Below, piece after piece: positions 34,077 to 44,400 of a stretch of DNA of 64,000 nt. Made by a program: the position numbers and the translations under genes. Origin of the DNA: Sphingopyxis sp. (GTDB taxonomy: Bacteria; Pseudomonadota; Alphaproteobacteria; Sphingomonadales; Sphingomonadaceae); the NCBI GenBank assembly GCA_016793775.1, contig JAEULK010000043.1, positions 62,001-126,000 of the forward strand, in the 5' to 3' direction. The notes beneath the pieces were generated by a model, which saw only the letters and a list, made by a program, of their open reading frames with translations, searched no databases and was not told the origin of the DNA. How positions within the stretch are numbered: position 1 is the stretch's first letter; the number at the start of each line of letters is the position of its first letter.

Positions 34077-35827
34077 GCGCGGCGGACCGTCAGCCGGAAC
34101 GCCGCGCCGCCGATCGGCGAAGCGACGGGATCGAGGGTGCCGCCGAATTCGCGCGCGATGTCACGCGCGATGCCGAGCCCCAGCCCCAGCCCGTCGGTCT
34201 TGCCGGTCACAAAGGGAGTGAAGAGATTGTCGGCGACATCGGCGGCGATGCCCGGGCCATTGTCGGCAACGGTTAGGGCGATGACTTCGCCGTTCTCCAC
34301 GTCGATCCGGATTCGGGGGTCGGCCCGGCCCCCGAGCGCGTCGAGCGCGTTCTGGAGCAGATTGACCAATATCTGTTCGAGCCGCACCCGGTCGGCGACG
34401 CAGCGGAGCGCTGCCCTGTCGCCGGCCCGCTCGATCGTCACGCCATTTTCGCGAATACGGTCGCCGACGAGCAGCAGGGCGCCGTCGATCACCGGCCCGA
34501 TCTCGACGGGGCCCAGCGCCGGCGTGCTGCGCCGTGCGAAGCTGCGCAGTTCGGCGGTGATCGCCCCTATCCTTTCGGTCAGCGAAACGATGATGCCCAG
34601 GTTTGCGCGCGCCTTGCCGGGGTCGCCGCGGCCCAGGAAGGTATCGGCATTTTCGGCGAAACTGCGGATCGCGGCGACCGGCTGGTTGATCTCATGCGCG
34701 ACGCCCGCGGTGATCTGGCCGATCGTGCCGAGGCGGCTGGCCTGCGCCAGTTCCTCGCGCGCCGAGCGGAAGCGCCGGTTGGCATCGACCAGATCGGCGG
34801 TACGCGCCGCAACCTCTATCTCCAGCATCCGCCGCGCTTCCTGTTGCAGCCGCTGCTTCTCGCGCGCGCGGAATACCCAGATCAAGAGAGCGGCGAGCAG
34901 GATGAAGGCGATCAGGATCGCGGTTCGCGCGGTGGCGTTCGCGCCCGCTTCGGCAGGCGCCAGGGGCTGGAAGGCGTGCAGCCGCGCGCCGGGCATCGGC
35001 ACCCCGACCGCCGCCTCGCGATAGCGGATATCGCCGCCGGTCCAGGTCGCGCCGTCGCGCTTGGGGGGCAGGGGCGTCAGCGGCAGATTGCCGAACTGCA
35101 GCGCCGCGCGGATCGCGGCGCGGGTTTTTTCGTCGAGCGGCGCCAGCGTTCGGAACCGCCAGTCTGGTCGGCTGGTGATGATCACCACGCCATGATTGTC
35201 GGTGACGAAAGTGGTCAGCGGCTGACGCGCCCATTCGGCCTCGAGCCGGTCGAACTCGACCTTCACGACGATCACCCCGAGCGTTCGGCCATCCTCCTCG
35301 ACTCGGCGCGCGATATAGAGGCCGGGGCGGCCACTGACCGTGCCGAGCGCGAAGAGTTCGGCGGCGCCCTTCGCCATCGCATCGCGGAAATAGGGGCGAA
35401 AGCCGTAATCCTGTCCGACGAAGCTTTGCGGCTGACGCCAGTTGCTCGCCGCGATCGTCACCCCTTCGCGCCCGATCAGATAGATGACCGCCGCGTCGGT
35501 GCGTTCGGCGAGCAGCTCGAGCTTGCTGTTCATCCGCCGCACCGCCGCCGCGTCGCCGCTGGCCAGCACCTCATGCGCTTCGGGATATTCGATCAGCACG
35601 AGCGGCAGCAGGCGGAATTTCTGAAGCTCGCCGGCGAGCCGGCTCGCGGCGCTGCGCGCCTGCTGACCGGCGGCGATATCGGACTCGGCACGGGCATGGT
35701 CGCGCGCCCAGCCGAAGGCGGCGACCCCGATCAGCGCGAGCAGGAGCGATGCCAGCAGCGCCGCCCAGACCAGGCGCCGGCCGAGGCCGGTAAAACGCGA
35801 ATCATCGGATGAGCTTGTCTCGATCAT
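34073..35827 (-). CDS. dctB: DctB-like sensor histidine kinase
   Basis: A 584-residue inner-membrane sensor kinase. TM1 is at about 16-40 (LVWAALLASLLLALIGVAAF) and TM2 near 300 (ILIAFILLAALLIWVF), enclosing a periplasmic double-Cache/PAS sensor like that of DctB, which binds C4-dicarboxylates. After a coiled linker comes the HisKA box with GVAHEINQPVAAIRSFAENA and a HATPase domain with NLLQNALDALG, VADNGPGIA and GLGLGLGIARDI. It phosphorylates the adjacent DctD-like regulator. Its start codon abuts the first palindromic site of the dctA control region. Confidence 0.9.
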   Translation of the reverse strand: MIETSSSDDSRFTGLGRRLVWAALLASLLLALIGVAAFGWARDHARAESDIAAGQQARSAASRLAGELQKFRLLPLVLIEYPEAHEVLASGDAAAVRRMNSKLELLAERTDAAVIYLIGREGVTIAASNWRQPQSFVGQDYGFRPYFRDAMAKGAAELFALGTVSGRPGLYIARRVEEDGRTLGVIVVKVEFDRLEAEWARQPLTTFVTDNHGVVIITSRPDWRFRTLAPLDEKTRAAIRAALQFGNLPLTPLPPKRDGATWTGGDIRYREAAVGVPMPGARLHAFQPLAPAEAGANATARTAILIAFILLAALLIWVFRAREKQRLQQEARRMLEIEVAARTADLVDANRRFRSAREELAQASRLGTIGQITAGVAHEINQPVAAIRSFAENADTFLGRGDPGKARANLGIIVSLTERIGAITAELRSFARRSTPALGPVEIGPVIDGALLLVGDRIRENGVTIERAGDRAALRCVADRVRLEQILVNLLQNALDALGGRADPRIRIDVENGEVIALTVADNGPGIAADVADNLFTPFVTGKTDGLGLGLGIARDIAREFGGTLDPVASPIGGAAFRLTVRRA

Positions 35828-35847
35828 TTGTGCGGATTATCGCACAA
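35828..35847. promoter_or_regulatory. DctD-type upstream activator site 1
   Basis: Perfect palindrome with arms TTGTGCG and CGCACAA and a 6-base centre, in the dctB/dctA divergent region. The TGTGCG-N6-CGCACA pattern closely resembles rhizobial DctD-binding sites upstream of dctA. Confidence 0.7.
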
Positions 35848-35858
35848 CTGGAGAGTAT

Positions 35859-35878
35859 GTAAGCGGGAAATCGCACAT
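35859..35878. promoter_or_regulatory. DctD-type upstream activator site 2 (imperfect)
   Basis: GCGGGAAATCGCACA keeps the GCG-N6-CGC centre of site 1 with a good right arm and a degenerate left arm. Its centre is 31 bp from that of site 1, about three DNA turns, the tandem layout usual for DctD. Confidence 0.5.
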
Positions 35879-36025
35879 TTATTTGCCGCAGATGACCGAA
35901 CTGTTCCACTAAATATTTTAATATCAGTAAGTTAGTTCGCTTTTCGAAAACTTTGGACCGGCAATGTTGCCGTCCATAATTTAGCGGAAGCAGCGGCTAA
36001 AGGCCGCGCTCGGGAGGATATACGC

Positions 36026-37366
36026 GTGGCCGTCATGACAATCGACCAGCCCGGACCGGCGGGCGCGGGGAGCAAGCCGCTCTACCGCCAGCTGTATGTC
36101 CAGGTCCTCGCCGCGATTTTTCTCGGGGTGATCATCGGCCATTTCTGGCCCAACACCGGCGAGGCGCTGAAGCCGCTGGGCGATGCCTTTATCAAGCTGG
36201 TAAAGATGATCATCGCGCCGGTTATCTTCCTGACCCTCGTCACCGGCATCGCGGGCATGACCGAATTGAAGTCGGTCGGGCGCGTCGCAGGCAAGGCCTT
36301 TGCCTATTTCCTCTTCTTCTCGACGCTGGCGCTGATCGTGGGGTTGATCGTCGCCAATACGGTGCAGCCGGGCGCGGGCATGAACGTCGATGTCGCGACG
36401 CTCGATACCGGCGCGGTCAAGACCTATGTCGACAAGGCGCAGCACAGCAGCATCGTCGATTTCCTGATGGCGATCATTCCGACGACCCTGGTGTCGGCGC
36501 TGGCCGGGGACTCGCTGCTCCAGGTCCTGCTCGTGTCGATCCTGTTCGGCATCGCGCTGTCGATGGTCGGCGAGCCCGCCGCGCCGGTGCGCGATATGTT
36601 CGAGCGCGCCGGGCTGGTCGTGTTCAAGCTGGTCGGCATATTGATGCGCGCCGCGCCGATCGGCGCGTTCGGGGCGATGGCCTTCACCATCGGCAAATAT
36701 GGTATCGAATCGCTCGCCAATCTCGCGGGGCTGGTCGCGACCTTCTATCTCACCTCGCTGATCTTCGTTATCGGGGTGCTCGGGCTGGTCGCGCGGCTAT
36801 CGGGCTTCTCGATCTTCAAGCTCATCCGTTACCTGAAGGCCGAATTGCTGCTCGTGCTCGGCACCTCGTCGTCCGAAAGCGCGCTGCCGAGCCTGATGGA
36901 GAAGATGGAGCGTGCGGGCTGCGCCAAGCCCGTCGTCGGGCTGGTCGTGCCGACCGGCTACAGCTTCAACCTCGACGGCACCAACATCTATATGACGCTC
37001 GCCGCGCTGTTCATCGCGCAGGCGTGCAACGTCGATCTGTCGCTCGGCGACCAGATCGCGCTGCTGCTCGTCGCGATGATCAGCTCGAAGGGGGCGGCGG
37101 GGGTGACCGGCGCGGGGTTCATCACGCTCGCCGCGACGCTGTCGATCGTGCCGTCGGTGCCGGTCGCGGGCATGGCGCTGATCCTCGGCATCGACCGTTT
37201 CATGAGCGAGTGCCGCAGCCTTACCAATTTCATCGGCAACGCGGTCGCAACGATCGTCGTCGCGCGCTGGGACGGGGCGCTCGACCGCGAGGAACTGCGC
37301 GCGGCGCTCGACGGCGAACCCGCCGCGACGATCGCGGCGCCGCCGGTCGAGCAGGACATGGATTGA
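36026..37366 (+). CDS. dctA: C4-dicarboxylate:cation symporter DctA
   Basis: A 446-residue inner-membrane transporter of the dicarboxylate/amino acid:cation symporter family, importing succinate, fumarate and malate. Motifs are [37 protein letters not shown] (the serine-rich re-entrant loop reads [10 protein letters not shown]), [25 protein letters not shown] and [13 protein letters not shown], all diagnostic for DctA. The GTG at 36026 is preceded by GGGAGGATATACGC; an ATG four codons later is a weaker choice. Divergent from dctBD, with paired DctD-type sites between. The next gene, a TonB receptor, follows after 38 bp in the same direction. Confidence 0.95.
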   Translation: MAVMTIDQPGPAGAGSKPLYRQLYVQVLAAIFLGVIIGHFWPNTGEALKPLGDAFIKLVKMIIAPVIFLTLVTGIAGMTELKSVGRVAGKAFAYFLFFSTLALIVGLIVANTVQPGAGMNVDVATLDTGAVKTYVDKAQHSSIVDFLMAIIPTTLVSALAGDSLLQVLLVSILFGIALSMVGEPAAPVRDMFERAGLVVFKLVGILMRAAPIGAFGAMAFTIGKYGIESLANLAGLVATFYLTSLIFVIGVLGLVARLSGFSIFKLIRYLKAELLLVLGTSSSESALPSLMEKMERAGCAKPVVGLVVPTGYSFNLDGTNIYMTLAALFIAQACNVDLSLGDQIALLLVAMISSKGAAGVTGAGFITLAATLSIVPSVPVAGMALILGIDRFMSECRSLTNFIGNAVATIVVARWDGALDREELRAALDGEPAATIAAPPVEQDMD

Positions 37367-37404
37367 AACCCCGGGCCACGGGGTAGGACTATGGGAGAGA
37401 GACG

Positions 37405-40400
37405 ATGAAGGCATCACATTCGGCCATGTTGCTGGCAAGCACGGCATTCTGCCTGTTCGCCGCCGCGCCCGCGCAGGCCCAGGACACCGGGCCTGCGCCG
37501 ACCGGCAGCGAAAGCGCGCAGGACGGCGAAGACGCCGCGCAGCCCGAGATCGTCGTCGTCGGCACCCGCATCGAGGGCGCACGCGTGACCGAGGCGCTGC
37601 CGGTGGTCGTCGTCAATCAGGACAAGATCGATGCCGTCGGTGCGGTCAGCGGCGACGAACTGATCCGCTCGATCCCGCAAATGGGCGACGTCAGCTTCAA
37701 CCCCGGCAACAATGCGCAGACCAGCAATGCGGCGCGCGGCGACGTCGGATCGGTCAACCTGCGTTCGCTCGGCGTCGGCAACACGCTGGTGCTGCTGAAC
37801 GGGCGCCGCGTCGTCACCCACCCCGCCAGCCAGGGGCTGTCGGACACCGGAACGGTGCCGGTGCTCAGCTATAATTCCAACGCGATCCCGACGACGGGGC
37901 TCCAGCGGCTCGAGGTGCTGCTCGACGGCGCCGCCGCGCTTTATGGGTCGGACGCGGTGGCGGGCGTCGTCAACACGGTGCTCAAGGACAATTATGACGG
38001 GCTGCGCCTCCAGGCCCAATATGGCGGCGCCGAGGGCACGCATCTCACCGAGTTTCAGGGCAATATTCTCGCGGGCAAGAGCTTCGAGCGCGGCAACATC
38101 ACCATGTCGTTCGAATATACCGACCGCAGCGCGCTGCGCGCCGCGGATCAGGATTTCACCGCGTCCGCCAATTTGCGCCCGCTGTTCGCCGAATATCCCG
38201 ACTTCGCCGACTCGCTGGTGCCCGACTTTCGCGCGACGCGCGGCGCCTGGCCCGCGCTGATGGTGCCGGTGACCGGAGGGCGCCCGCGTCGTGGCACCAC
38301 CAACCTGACCACCGCGGCGGGTGCCTTCACCGTGCGTCCGACGCGGCTCGGCGGCTGTACCCAGGCGCTCACCGCCGATCTCTGCCTGGTCAACACCGCG
38401 CTCGCGACGAACAATGCCTTCCGCGACCTGCGCTACGACACTGCGGTCGGAACCACCGTGATGCCAAGCGTCAAGCGCTACAACGCCTTCGCCAACGGCC
38501 ATTACGACCTGACCGACACGCTGACCCTGTTCGGCGAGTTCGGCTATTACCGGTCCAACACGGTGCGCATCCAGCCGCCGGTCATCAACCTCAACCAGAT
38601 CTGGATTCCGGCGAGCAACTATTACAACCCCTTCGGCCCGGTCGGCAGTCCCAACCGGCTGCCGGGGTTGACCAACGTTCCCGACGCAGGCCTGCCGGTC
38701 CTGCTTACCACCTATCGCTTCGTCGATACCGGGCCGCAGGTGGTCAGGGTCAGCGGCGAGCAGATCCGCGGCCTCATCGGCGTGCGCGGGGAAACCGCCG
38801 GGTTCAAATGGGACAGCGCCTTCGTCTATTCTGAAGCCTCGGCGGTCGACAGCAGCGTCGCGGTGCGCAGCTCCGCATTGCAGCAGAGCCTCGCGCTGTC
38901 GACCCCCGACGCCTATAATCCGTTCAACGGCGGCTGCATCGACACGCTCAGCTTCGGCGATTGCACGCCCAGCTCGCAAACGGCGATCGACGCGATCACT
39001 TTCGAGCTCAAGCGCCGATCCAAGACGACGCTGACGATGGGCGACTTCCGCGCCTCGCGGTCCGACCTGCTGACGCTGCCCGGCGGCGACGTCGGCATGG
39101 CGTTCGGGGTCGAGGTGCGGCGCGAGACGCAGCGCGACGATCGCGATGCCGCGGTCGACGGGTCGCGTCCCTTCGTCGATGCGGTCACCGGCGCAGTCAC
39201 GATCAGCGACGCCGCGGCGGTCAGCGACAATCCCGACACCTATGGCAAGCGCACCGTTGCCGCCGCCTATGCCGAACTCGCGGTGCCGGTCGTGTCCGAA
39301 GACATGAACATCCCGCTCGTCCGCCGCTTCGACGTCCAGCTGGCGGGTCGCTATGAACGGTATAGCGATTTCGGCAGCGTCGCGCGGCCCAAGATCGCCG
39401 CCGCCTGGGACGTGTTCGACGGCCTGCGCTTTCGCGGTTCCTATTCGCAAGGCTTCCGCGCGCCGAACCTCGAACAGGTCAATGCGGTCGAATATGCGCG
39501 GCTGGCGACCAGCCAGGATTTCCTGCGCTGCGAGGTCGATCTGCGCGCCGGGCGCATCGCCAATTTCAACGCCTGCGGCAACAATGTCGGCTATTCGCGC
39601 CGGGTGTCGGGCAACCCCGACCTCAAGCCCGAAAAATCGACCAACTATAATCTCGGCGCGGTGATCGAGCCGAGCTTCCTGTCGGGCGACCTCGGCCGCG
39701 TGACCTTCACCGTCGATTATTGGTCGATCCGGCAAAAGGGCATCGTCGGCATCCTGGGCAACGATACCGCGATCGCGCTCGACTATCTGGCGCGGCTCAA
39801 TGGATCGTCGAACCCCAATGTCATCCGCGACGCCGCCAATGCCGACGATATCGCGGCTTTCGCGGGGACCGGCATTACGCCCGTGGGCCGCATCACCACG
39901 GTGCGCGACCAGTTCATCAACCTCCAGCCGCAGACGGTGCGCGGACTCGACCTCGCCTTGTATTGGGAATCACCCAAGACCGGCATCGGCAAGTTCGATT
40001 TCGCGATCAATGCGACGCGGCTGCTCAAATTCTCGCGCGATCCCGGCCCCACGGTCGATGCGCTCGTCGAGGCGCGTGCCAATGGCGACATCAACGCCGC
40101 GACGCCGCTGCCCGAAACGCAGAATCTGATCGAGGTCAATGGCCGTCCGAAATGGCGCGGCACCGCGTCGCTCACCTGGTCGCTCGGAAGTTTCCAGATC
40201 GGCGCGTTCGGACGCTATACCGGGGCGGTCGACGAAACGGCGCTCGTCGACCTGAACGGCAATCCGTGGCGCATCAAGTCGCAGTTCACCGCCAACCTCT
40301 ATGCGCAGATCCGCATCCGCGACGCAGCCGGCCTCGGCGGCGACATGCGCTGGCGCGTCGGGGTGCGCAACATCGCCGACAAGAAACCGCCCTTGTCGTC

Positions 40401-40473
40401 CGAGGGCTATCTGGGGTCGCTCTACAACCCCTATGGGCGCTATTGGTACACCTCGGTCACCACGGAGTTCTGA
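37405..40473 (+). CDS. TonB-dependent outer-membrane receptor
   Basis: A 1022-residue receptor. The signal peptide MKASHSAMLLASTAFCLFAAAPAQAQ is followed by a TonB-box region PEIVVVGTRIEG and a plug domain with GDVGSVNLRSLGVGNTLVLLNGRRV and DGAAALYGSDAVAGVVN, typical of the CirA/BtuB-like sphingomonad receptors. The barrel closes with YWYTSVTTEF. GGGAGAGAGACG precedes the ATG. It lies 38 bp after dctA and 2 bp before an SGNH hydrolase gene, with which it forms a unit. The ligand is not evident; closeness to dctA may mean shared transcription or simple adjacency. Confidence 0.92.
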   Translation: MKASHSAMLLASTAFCLFAAAPAQAQDTGPAPTGSESAQDGEDAAQPEIVVVGTRIEGARVTEALPVVVVNQDKIDAVGAVSGDELIRSIPQMGDVSFNPGNNAQTSNAARGDVGSVNLRSLGVGNTLVLLNGRRVVTHPASQGLSDTGTVPVLSYNSNAIPTTGLQRLEVLLDGAAALYGSDAVAGVVNTVLKDNYDGLRLQAQYGGAEGTHLTEFQGNILAGKSFERGNITMSFEYTDRSALRAADQDFTASANLRPLFAEYPDFADSLVPDFRATRGAWPALMVPVTGGRPRRGTTNLTTAAGAFTVRPTRLGGCTQALTADLCLVNTALATNNAFRDLRYDTAVGTTVMPSVKRYNAFANGHYDLTDTLTLFGEFGYYRSNTVRIQPPVINLNQIWIPASNYYNPFGPVGSPNRLPGLTNVPDAGLPVLLTTYRFVDTGPQVVRVSGEQIRGLIGVRGETAGFKWDSAFVYSEASAVDSSVAVRSSALQQSLALSTPDAYNPFNGGCIDTLSFGDCTPSSQTAIDAITFELKRRSKTTLTMGDFRASRSDLLTLPGGDVGMAFGVEVRRETQRDDRDAAVDGSRPFVDAVTGAVTISDAAAVSDNPDTYGKRTVAAAYAELAVPVVSEDMNIPLVRRFDVQLAGRYERYSDFGSVARPKIAAAWDVFDGLRFRGSYSQGFRAPNLEQVNAVEYARLATSQDFLRCEVDLRAGRIANFNACGNNVGYSRRVSGNPDLKPEKSTNYNLGAVIEPSFLSGDLGRVTFTVDYWSIRQKGIVGILGNDTAIALDYLARLNGSSNPNVIRDAANADDIAAFAGTGITPVGRITTVRDQFINLQPQTVRGLDLALYWESPKTGIGKFDFAINATRLLKFSRDPGPTVDALVEARANGDINAATPLPETQNLIEVNGRPKWRGTASLTWSLGSFQIGAFGRYTGAVDETALVDLNGNPWRIKSQFTANLYAQIRIRDAAGLGGDMRWRVGVRNIADKKPPLSSEGYLGSLYNPYGRYWYTSVTTEF

Positions 40474-40475
40474 GC

Positions 40476-41411
40476 ATGCGATACGGGCACGGCATCTGGT
40501 CGATCATCGGCTCCGCCGCGCTCGTCGTCGCGCCGGCGGCAACGGCAAAGGAGAGCGCGCCCGCGCCGACCGCCGCCGGCGCGGCGACCCCCGTCGCGGA
40601 ACAGAAAGCCGCGCCGCGCACGATATTGTTCGTCGGCAACAGCTTTACCCAGGGCGCCCATTCGGCGGCGCGCAATTGGGGCGCGGGCAAGGTCACCGAC
40701 CTCAACGGCGCGGGTTATGGCGGGGTGCCGGCGCTGTTCAAGACCTTCTGCGAACAGGCCGGGCTCGATTATGACGTCAGCCTGGAGACGCAGGGCGGCA
40801 AGTCGCTCGGTTTCCATTATGACGAACGGCGCCAACTGTTCGACCGCGCGTGGGATGTCGTCGTGCTGCAGGAATTCAGCACCCTCGACCGTGCCAGGCC
40901 GGGCGATCCCGCCGACTATCTGATGAATGTCGAGCGGCTGGTAAAGCTGTTTACCGCGCGCAATCCGGCGGTCGATATCCGGCTCGCGTCGACCTGGACC
41001 CGCGCCGACCAGGTCTGGCTGCCGAAGGGCCATTGGTACGGCAAACCCGTCACCGCGATGGCCGACGAGCTGCGTGCCGCCGCCGACCGCGCCCAGCGCG
41101 CCAACCCGGCGGTGAAGGGTATCCTGCCGGTGGGGCAGGCGTGGAACCGCGCCTTTGCCGAGGGGGTCGCCGATCCCAATCCCTATGACGGCATCGCTTT
41201 CGATCAGCTCGATCTGTGGGCCTATGACCATTATCATGCTAGCGTCGCGGGCTATTATCTCTCGGCGCTGGTGACCTTCGGCAGCATTACCGGCGTCGAT
41301 CCGACCAGCCTCGGCCCGCGCGAAAAGGGCGGCGATCAACTCGGTCTCGGCGCCAGTCAGATTTCGGCCTTACAGCGGGTGGCGCGCAACCAGCTCGCCG
41401 CTTCGCGTTAG
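40476..41411 (+). CDS. Exported SGNH/GDSL-like hydrolase
   Basis: A 311-residue protein with an N-terminal signal (MRYGHGIWSIIGSAALVVAP, cleaved after about residue 24). The catalytic Ser56 sits in the GDS-like motif LFVGNSFTQG, and the Asp-x-x-His dyad is probably in YDHYHAS near the C-terminus. SGNH enzymes cut acyl or acetyl esters, often from sugars. It begins 2 bp after the TonB receptor stop, so it is very probably co-translated and processes the receptor's ligand in the periplasm or at the surface. A large hairpin follows the stop codon. Confidence 0.82.
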   Translation: MRYGHGIWSIIGSAALVVAPAATAKESAPAPTAAGAATPVAEQKAAPRTILFVGNSFTQGAHSAARNWGAGKVTDLNGAGYGGVPALFKTFCEQAGLDYDVSLETQGGKSLGFHYDERRQLFDRAWDVVVLQEFSTLDRARPGDPADYLMNVERLVKLFTARNPAVDIRLASTWTRADQVWLPKGHWYGKPVTAMADELRAAADRAQRANPAVKGILPVGQAWNRAFAEGVADPNPYDGIAFDQLDLWAYDHYHASVAGYYLSALVTFGSITGVDPTSLGPREKGGDQLGLGASQISALQRVARNQLAASR

Positions 41412-41424
41412 CGACGTGCCAGAA

Positions 41425-41467
41425 CGGATCGGGCCAGCCACCGAAAGCCGGTGCCTGGCCCGATCCG
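41425..41467. terminator. Large hairpin between convergent genes
   Basis: Outer 12-bp arms CGGATCGGGCCA and TGGCCCGATCCG are perfect, with an inner CACCG/CGGTG stem. It fills the 74-bp gap between the SGNH hydrolase and adhesin stops. No T run follows on either strand, so it is a probable but unproven bidirectional terminator. Confidence 0.6.
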
Positions 41468-41485
41468 CTTCCGGATGATTTGCGG

Positions 41486-44400
41486 TCAGAAGCCGAACGC
41501 GACGCCGACGCGGCCGCCCGTTGAACCCTTGACGGTCGAGCCGGCGATGCCGCCACTGACGTAGACGCGCGGGGCGAGGCGGACGACCGCGGCGCCCGAG
41601 AAGCCCTGTTCGCCCCGATAGGTCGCGAGGTTGAACGAGACCGAGACGTCGCTGTCGGGGACGATCATCGTGCCGCCCATCGCCATTGCGGTCGCGATGC
41701 CGCCGTTCGCCTGCACCGCATGGCGTTCGAGAACGACGGTGCGGGCGTCGAGCGCGGCGGTTTGCTGTTCGAGCAGGTTCACCCGGTTCGGAATGCCGCC
41801 GAGCGTCGCGATGTCGAGCGCAGCGGTGCCCAGATTGCCCGACGCGTCGGTGGTCAGCAGCCGGAGCGTGCCGGTCTGCGCCGCATTGCTCGCCGCCGAG
41901 CCGACCCCCGCGAGCGTGTAGGTGCTCGTCGTCGTGCCGAGCGCGACCTGTCCGGCGCGGCTGGCCACCGCGCCATTGCCGATCGCCACCGACCCGTCGC
42001 CGGTCGCGCTGCTGCCATTGCCCAGCGCCACCGCGCCGGTGCCGACCGCATTGTTGTTCGCGCCGATCGCGACGGCGCCGATCCCGGTCGCGATATTCGG
42101 ATCGCCGATCGCCACCGCGCCATTGCCCGAGGCGACATTGCCAGCGCCGATCGACACCGCCTGGCCGTTGATCGCGCGCGCATTGGCACCCATCGCGACC
42201 GACTGGTTGCCGCTGGCGACCGCGCCAGGACCGACCGCAATCGAGTCCACACCGGTAGCCTGCGGCCCCGGTCCGGTGCTGTTGGCGCGGAAATAGGCAC
42301 CGTTGGCAAGTGCCGTGTTCGCGGTCGATTGCGCCGCCGCGGCCTCCGAGCGCGCCGTTGTGGCGGTCAGTTGCGCCGCCGCCGCTTCGGTGCGCGCGGT
42401 GTTGGCCGTCGCCTGCGCCGCGCCGGCGTTGGCGAAGGCGGTGTCGGCGCGGTCCTGCGCGGTTGCGGCTTCGGCGCGTGCCGTGTCGGCCTGCGCCTGT
42501 GCCGCCGCGGCTTCGGTGCGCGCGGTGTCGGCGGTGGCTTGGGCCGTCGCTGCGGCCGCGGCGTTGGCCTGACCGGCCGCTAGTGCCTGATCGGCGGTCG
42601 CCTGCGCCGCATCGGCGTTGGCGAAGGCCGCGTCGGCGCGGCTCTGCGCCGTCGCGGCCTCGACGCGCGCCGTATCGGCGGTGGCCTGCGCGTTCGCCGC
42701 CTCGAGCCGCGCGGTGTTCGCCGTGCCCTGTGCGGTCGCGGCGTTCACCAGCGCGGTGTTCGCGGTGCCCTGTGCCGCAAGCGCTGTCGATTGCGCGGTG
42801 GCGGCATTGGCGAGCGCAGTGTCGGCCGTACCCTGTGCGGTTGCGGCGTTTGCCAGGGCATTGTCCGCGGTATTCTGCGCCGCCGCCGCCGCCGCCGCAT
42901 TGCCGGCGTTGCCCGCGAGCGCCAGATTGGCATTGGCGAGCGCGGTGTTGGCGGTACCCTGAGCCGCCGCCGCCTCGGTGCGCGCCGTATCGGCGGTGTT
43001 TTGCGCCGTCGCGGCATTGGCCAGCGCGCTGTTCGCGGTTCCCTGCGCCGTTGCCGCATTGGCCAGGGCCGTATCGGCGGTTCCCTGCGCGACCGCGGCG
43101 TCGGCGAGCGCCGTGTCGGCGGTCCCCTGCGCCGTGGCGGCATTGGCGAGTGCCGTGTCCGCCGTCGTCTGCGCCGCAGCGACATTGGTCGTCTGCGTCG
43201 CCAGCGCCGCATTCAGCTGGTCCAGATTGACCGCGTCGGTGCCAAAGGTCCCGGTGGCAACATTGGTGATGGCGCGTTCGGTTCCGACGTCTCCAACCGA
43301 CACGGTGCCTTCGCGCCCGTTTCTGGAACCTGCACCGATCGCGACGCTGTTGCTCGCCAGCGCCCGGGCGTCGCCGCCCAGTGCATAGCTGTTATCCCCG
43401 ATGGCCGTGGCGAAATCGCCGATCGCCAGACTGTTGTTGCCCAAGACCTCTGCGCGGCGACCGATCGCGGTCGAAAAATCCCCGTTTGCGGAACTGAGCT
43501 GCCCGATCGCGGTGCTGAACTGGCCGTTCGTCTCGGCACCGGCCCCAATCGCCACGCTGCCGGCCAGCAACGCCTTGGCCTCGCTGCCGATCGCAACATT
43601 GTGAATGCTCCGCGCCTCGGCCCGGTCGCCCAGCGCGATCGTGCTTTCGCCATCGGCGACGCTAAGGTTGCCGAGTGCAATCGCGCCGGTTCCGGTCGCG
43701 CTATTGTCCGCGCCGATCGCCACCGCGCCGGTGCCGGTCGCCACGTTCGGATCGCCGATCGCCACCGCGCCGTCGCCCGACGCGACATTCTCGAACCCGA
43801 TCGAGGTCGCCTTGCCGTCTTTCGCGACCGCGCCCGACCCGATCGCGGTCGATCCGTCGGACTGTGCCTGCGCGCCGCCGCCGGCGGCGAAGCTGCCGTC
43901 ACCCATCGCCTGCGCCGCGGCTCCGCCGCCGCCCACGCCGACATAAGGGTTGCTACCCGCCGCAACCCCGGCGATCGCGGCATTGAGCTGCGAGACATTG
44001 ACCGCATCGGTCGCGGCAGTGCCGGTGTCGACGTTGGTGATCCGCCGCTGCACGAACTGCGACCCGACCGAGACGACATTATCCTCGATCGCTTCCGACG
44101 AGCGCCCCAGCGCGACCGAGTTGATGCCGGTCGCGACGGCGTTGTTGCCCAGCGCGGTGGCGTTGATGCCATTGGCGCGGGCCTGGCCGCCGATCGCGGT
44201 GCCGTTGGCACCGTCGCTCGACGCGCTTTGCCCGATCGCGACGCCCTGCTCGCCGATCACATTGCTGTTCGATCCGACCGCCACCGATCCGACGCCGTTG
44301 GCAAAGGCGATATAGCCCACCGCCGTGCCGTCTTCGCCGCCGGCCGCGCTCTCGGAACCGAGCGAGGTCCCCTTGTCGGCCGACGCGACCGCGTCGGCGC

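Noticed and set aside
35954-35971. Possible sigma-54 promoter before dctA
   Set aside because: The GG and GC dinucleotides are 12 bases apart rather than 10, and the -24 element is TGGACC, so it is not a canonical site.
37368-37384. Hairpin with arms ACCCCG and CGGGGT after dctA as a terminator
   Set aside because: Only 6-bp arms, no T tract and immediately followed by the ribosome-binding site of the next gene; more likely a leader hairpin or chance.
37414-39735. 773-codon minus-strand frame within the second TonB receptor
   Set aside because: Antisense shadow of codon bias without domain signatures.
42300-43200. CRISPR-like repeat array
   Set aside because: The units are contiguous, degenerate 42-bp coding repeats without unique spacers and encode a coiled coil.
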